DNA of 64,000 nucleotides, from contig CM029119.1 of assembly GCA_016859345.1 (NCBI GenBank), forward strand, positions 967,501 to 1,031,500, written 5' to 3'. Shown piece by piece: positions 52,901-59,487 of this stretch. The DNA is from Istiophorus platypterus. Its lineage: Eukaryota > Chordata > Actinopteri > Istiophoriformes > Istiophoridae. The notes beneath the pieces are model-generated. The model was given only the letters and a program-made list of their open reading frames with translations, made no database searches and was not told where the DNA came from. The translations under genes were made by a program, and so were the position numbers. The stretch's first letter is position 1. Each line of letters begins with the position of its first letter.

Positions 52901-55900
52901 CAGACCATTGCATTGTGAGATTGTAAGCAGAGAGTAGTATACATGACATGGACACTACTTTTTTTGTTCAGCTGTGGAATTTTTGGGGGCAAGTGGATAC
53001 ATTTACACACACAGAATTCAGGCACTCAAATAAAATATCAGAGAGTAAATGTACTGCACTATTTTGAAAATGAGGGTAAATTCAGATGTAACTTGGAGTT
53101 CTAATCTAGTAAATAGTGACATCACTACAGTTCTAGCTCACAATTACAACACTGCATTCCAAGTGTAGCTCTCAATGACATCACTAGAGTTTTTCTATCT
53201 GTTTTAGTAACATCACAATAGTTCTACTGTGGCTTGCGATTACACAACAAGAGATCTATTGTAGCTGTAAATGAGGTCTAAGGTTCAAGGTTCAAGCTTT
53301 TTTATTGTTGTTTCTGCATAAAGTGTAGATAAAAAGATGTCGTTATGTCTTTAAAAATTTGGACAGTGACATAAATTCATCAATTTTTCCTCTGTAAACC
53401 ACCATGGTGGATTTGAACCAAAAGTACCAAGATGTGATTTGAAGTGTTGACTTTCAGATTTAATTCAAAGGGTTTAACAAAAAATCTACATTAACTGTTA
53501 AGGAATTACAGTGATATTTATACATAGTTTCTAATTTTCAGAGGCTCAAAAGTAATTGGATAAAACAACTTAATTATACATATTTGGGTTATTTTTGTTA
53601 CTTGGATGAATTTCCTTTGCCTGAAGTCTGGAACCCATGGACATCACCTAATGCTGAGTTTCCTCTCTTGAGATGCTTTGCCAGGCCTTTACTACCTTCA
53701 GTTGCTGCTTGTTTGTGGGTCTTTCTGCCTTCAGCTTGTCATCAGTTAGTGAAAAGCATGTTCATTTGGGTTAGATCAGGTGACAGATTTGGCCAAATGT
53801 TTTACCTTTATCAGTCCACACTCAATGCCTCATAATGACAGTGAAAAAAAGAATTTTGAGATTTTTTTAAATTTTCTAAAAAGGAAAAGTTCAAATAACA
53901 CTTTGACAAAAGTATTCAGACCCTTTACTATGACATCTAAAATGTAGCTTAGGTGCCTCTGATTTCTCTCGATCATCTTTGAGATGTTTACTACACCTAG
54001 CTCGTAGTCCACTTGAAGTAAAATTTAATTGAATTGGGCATGATTTGGAAAGACACACATGTCTAGATAAAGTCTCAAAGCTGACAGTGCATATCAGAAC
54101 AAAAATCAATCTATGAGCTTCGGGAACTACCTGCATAGCTAAGAGAAAAGGATTGTGTTGAGGTAAAAGTTGAGAAGCAGGAAAAAAAAAAAAAAGAAGC
54201 AGCAACTACAAGATAAGGTACACTCACCAAGGCCAACACTGCTGTTCTCCAGCAGGTAGCTGAGATGGTCAAACATGGCCTTCTGGTTCTGACGACTGAT
54301 TCGACAAAAATAACAGAGAAACCGACAACAGTTGGCCACCATTTTAGGGAAGGTTATTTCCTGCAAAGACAGAGAGTTGTTACACAGAAATCACATACCA
54401 ATTTTTCACTTATTATAACTAGTATATTTTCCATAATGTTTTATCATCACTTTATTTGTTATCTATCTAAATATGTTATAGCTAAAAAAACCAAAAGTAT
54501 TAAAAATGCCCATTTTAAACACACTATGGGGATGGCTATGTAATAACCCATTCATTTAAGGAAAGGCAGTAGACAGACTTCTTTGGTTGGTTCTTAGGTG
54601 TACTTTACTGAAGAAAAGATTTGTGACAAATTCAAGCTGTTCATGGTCCTGGTTTAACTGATACCCTGATCCAACTTTAATACATAAAGTCTATTTTCTG
54701 GCTATGCAGCATCAGCATACTTCATACCTTCAAGTCTCCTCCACTGAGCACATTGACCATAACTTCCATGACAGTTTCGTGCATCCCAAGAGCTCTCATC
54801 AGGTTAGGATGCTGGTAAAACACCTTGTTGTTCATGATATCACTACAGAGGAACAATGGAATAACAAGGTCATGAAGGCTCTCATCAAGTTTATAACCAT
54901 CAACTGAATATGTTGTACAAAGTATATCACAGTAAAAGAAAAGCCAGTATGGTTAAAAACTTAATCTCAGGGTCTTTAAAATTAGATCAATACAAACATT
55001 TCTACCTTTTACTTTTCTTAAACAATTAGTGTTATTAGATAAGTTAATAGTTCATTATAACTTGCAGGTGTTTGGGATCTTAGCTAAAAATGAGCATACA
55101 TACATAAGAGAATGTATGCATGCATATAACCCATCCACAACTTCAGCATATTCTGATCCCTTGCAGTAGAATGCTGTAGGCAACATTATTATAATATCAA
55201 CACTTCCTAAAGCTTCCAATAGACTTTTGTTAGATACACTTGATTCATTTGATTTGATTAACAGTCTCTGTAAGCCAACATCTGTCTTTTCTGTAATTCA
55301 TAGCAAAATTGTACAAGTGTAGTTTAATGTTATGTGGCTTACAATAACAACAGGCAAAATTAATTCATCTAAGTGGTCTACTTTTACTACCTTTACAAAT
55401 GTAGTTTTATAAAAAAAGGTAAGATGTTTTGAGTGCCTAGGGGGAACAACGGTCTAAGATGCATACGATAAGATAAGATCTATTCTAGTTATGCTACATC
55501 TCAGAGGATAGAAAAAGTATGCTTCATTTCTGTAGGGGTCTTTTAATGACCTTTATTCTGGACATTCCAGTTAAGGTATGTACATCTAATCATGCAGTCA
55601 TGTAACTGGGCTAATGCATTTCCACTGGAGAATTTGCTGATATTAACTACAGATTCAATTTAACATTAAACTAGATAAAAATATAGGATACAGTGTCAGT
55701 GTCAGTGTCAAATACTAAATAACAAACAATTATTATACATGACCATATTGAGATTAAGGCAGAAGTAGTATATTATGGAATTATTATATATTAGATCAGT
55801 GTGGATGTTTTTCCATATGTCAAATGCCCTGACAAATGTGAAGTCACTGAAAAGAGGAGCATAGGAGTAAACCCCCATAAAAATAAAAGAAAACGAAAAT

Positions 55901-58900
55901 ATAATTAGTGTTCAGGAGCCTGACCAATAAGTGTGTCCTCACCCCAGACCTCGAATCATTAATTTCTCTTCCTCTCTTCCCATGCGGACACTCAGCAGAG
56001 ATCTGATCTGACCCAGAGCCGCCAACAGGTTGATGGTGTCCTCGATGGATACTGAATTTATAGTGTAGGTTTTAGGTAGAGCCCGCACCTTGAAAGGAGG
56101 AGACAGACACATATGTCCTTTGTTTTCAGAGATTTGATTTTCCTGTGAGAAGCAGCACAGACTGCAGACTGAACAAGACAGTTTATCCTCGCTTTCCATA
56201 ACTTAAAAATTACAATTTTACCCCATCAATTCTCCTTCCACACTAGGATTTCTCCAATCAGTTATATTATTTCTTTAAATACTGACAGTTGTTTTGCACA
56301 TGATGGTTAAAAAAAAAAACTTCTTAATTATTCTATTAACAATTACCGTTTAATGTTTGTGATAAATAGCAATTTCTTTTTTCCTGCTGATACTGTATCA
56401 TTGTATAGGTTGAATAAAGGTACAGAAGTAAAGATCTGATTTGCATGATGTACTGCTTTGTGAGACTAATGTTAATTATTTTCTATTTTCACACTAAATA
56501 ATTAATGGTTAATATAAAATTGAAAGTTTATGTGGTATTGTAAAGTACTGTACATATTTTTAGAACGAGGTTGTTACAAATATACAGACAATCATTTACT
56601 AATGTATTACAGTCAAATTAATGTAACAACTACTAATTGTTAGCTGTTATTAAAAAATTGAATTTTTTTGTTAGTTGTTATTGAAATAATAATTTGTTAG
56701 ATGTTAAACTGATATGAATGTATAAGCTGCTGGCTTTAGAAAATATCAACATGCTTTGGCATGAGACTGTATATGTAGCCACACACAGTTCAACACTTAA
56801 CATATTTTAATTCAACGGAGTAAACAGGGTTTTGAATGATAAATTGTTTCTATTAAAATGAAATCATACGCACACAGACTCAAAGACATACATACACACA
56901 GACACACAAACACACACCAACCTGTCCTCCAATGCCATCATATTGACGGTGCAGCAGGACAAACATGGCCCTGACCAGCTCTGGATCCTCAATAACTGAC
57001 TCTTGAGCCCAGCGGACCATTGTATCGGAAATCAGCTGTTGTAACGTACCTGCAGAGACAGAGAGACAGAGTAAGGGGGTGCTGGGAGATTGGGGGTTCA
57101 TGATCATAATCTGAAAATTTTATGTCCTCTCTTTTTTTTCCTTTTTGTATAATTTTAAATTCACTGTGACTAAAAAGCTCATACACAACAAAGTGAAATA
57201 AGTTGGATATCAAGTAAATTATGTTATATTCTTGAGAACTAAAAACATTAGAGAATTCCCCTGATATTCCTTGACATTACATTTGTTCATCTGGCAGCTA
57301 TACTTTTGTTCAAAGTAACATAAACAGTCCAAGCCAAAGTAGATCCAGTCAATCAAATGGTCAGATTTACCTCCCTGCTATATATCTGTGTAATGTGTGG
57401 AGCAGAGGACTTACCGGGTTTCCTCTCTTTTTTCTCCTTTGGCAGGATGGCCATCTTCTTCTTCAGATAAGAGACTTTCTCCACCAGTGACATGAGTCGA
57501 CCCCGAATGGTGAAGTCACTGTCACCATCTATCCCTTTATTTTCATCCAACTCTATACCTGACAGAATGGAGGAATTAGTATACAGTGCATATTGTATGT
57601 TTTCAATTAAGGAATATACATTATATGGATTGCTGATATATTATTCATTTATCAGTGATCATTGTAGTTCATTTGAATCTTTGGTTGACTATGTAGGTGA
57701 AGATGACTGGCAGTTTACCACAGTGTCTCATCAGATCTTCATGGAAGTCAAGCAGCTGTTCTCGGATGTATTCAGGACAGGGGCAATCCTGCTTCTCATC
57801 CTTAAAGTTCAGCAACATGTTGATCTGCAAAAACAGATGGTGTGATTGTAATACAAGTCCTGTTCATTACACACCTCTAAAACAACCTCTAGGGTTACAT
57901 CCTGGAAATCCAACATACATTTGGCCTTAAGTTTTGTTGTTTTTGTGGGATATTAGCAACATGTTTTCACCACCACACATTAAGAGGCAAAGAAGCAAAA
58001 CATGGGTGATTCATACGCTGGAAGACTGAGTCTCCTCAACTTAACAGGGAAAAACTATCTGTTATCCATGGGTTAAGAGGCTTCAGCTCAATATCAGTAT
58101 TTAAGGTGATAAGGAATATATTCTAGATATCAGATCCTTGATTCAATGCGTTTTCACATTCTCAGCTTTGTTCTTTCTCTACTGTATGTTTTTATTCTCT
58201 GCTTATATTTTACTTCATGTTCTACTGTGGTGCTCTGTTTTATAATTTTCTGCACAAACTTGACTTGATTTAATATACTCTAAATATTCTCCAGTCTCAC
58301 AATTTTTTGTAACATATTCTTCTGTACTCTTCTCTCCTCCAGCCCAGCCGCAATTTTCTTCAGTGGTGTTCCTACCTGTTCCTGTGGAGGTGATCTGAAC
58401 TCTTTGGTCTTCTTGGCAGTGAGAGCTGCAGACATGTTGAGTGCCAGCATTACTTCGTTGTACCGGAACCGCTGGTTGTCTTGGAGACAGGCCACAAAGT
58501 CATCAGAGAAAGCCACCACTGCCTCGATACGATGACGCACCTGACAGTCACACAGGTACTGCAGCACATGGCACATCTACAAAGACACATGGACAGATTA
58601 GTGACATTCAATCAAATATAATCTTAGTTCATCTATATATTATTTTTGAAAAATTCAAATCGAATGAAAAAGGTGTAATTTGTTTGTAGGATACAATACA
58701 TCCCTCTATCACCAAGGTTTGGTGTCACTGTCTTTGCACATTTAAAACCTTTCCCACAATTGTAAAGTACTGGTTTGTGGTTGCTAAAAAAAATTATGAA
58801 TCTGTTGTTTGTGGTCCTGCCATCATCTCTTAGATTACTAAGAGATGATGGCATGATGGCATGATGGCATGATGGCATGATGGCATGATGGCACTATCAA

Positions 58901-59443
58901 TGTTGCTTCTCTTTTTAATTTATCCTCTTTATTTTCTGTTTTTGCTGCTGAATTTTAAAATGGTGGGAAAAAGATCTAAAAATGTGTTCTTCATTAGATG
59001 TCATTAGGTGTCTCTTCTTATGTAGTTTTGCCAGTTATTGTGAAGAGAAATTGTGTGCAGCCTTAATTTTAGGCAGGGTTTGATGGAAGCTCAGAAAATG
59101 GCACTACATGTCCATATATACTACTTGAAGGCTACAGGAGACCAAGAAATCCTGACTGATATGGACTCTTCTCCAGTCACCTCACCTAAACCCCACTGAA
59201 CATTCATGGGGACACATGAAGACTGAGAAAGGCAAGCCAAATGGGAACAAGATATCCTCTTAACCCAAGGATATTGATATTCATGTACATTTGTCAAATA
59301 TTAAACTTTTCACTCAAATTATTAATCTGATGCTATTTTTTCATAACAAATGATATTACATTCAAAACAAATGTAAAATTGAAGTATCTTGACTAGTGGT
59401 CTCAGACTTTTGGACCTCACTGTGTGTGTGTTTGTATGAGTAT

Positions 59444-59487
<44 letters not shown>

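Larger units (their letters stand above)
49520..54227 (-). other. ryr2 intron between exons 8 and 9
   Basis: 4.7 kb: polypurine tract, unique A/T-rich sequence to 50.8 kb, Tc1-like pieces, a 1.9 kb degenerate repeat tract, then two more Tc1-like pieces up to exon 8. Confidence 0.8.

Noticed and set aside
51425..53280. CRISPR-like array
   Set aside because: Eukaryotic intron; units are degenerate without constant repeat and variable spacer alternation.
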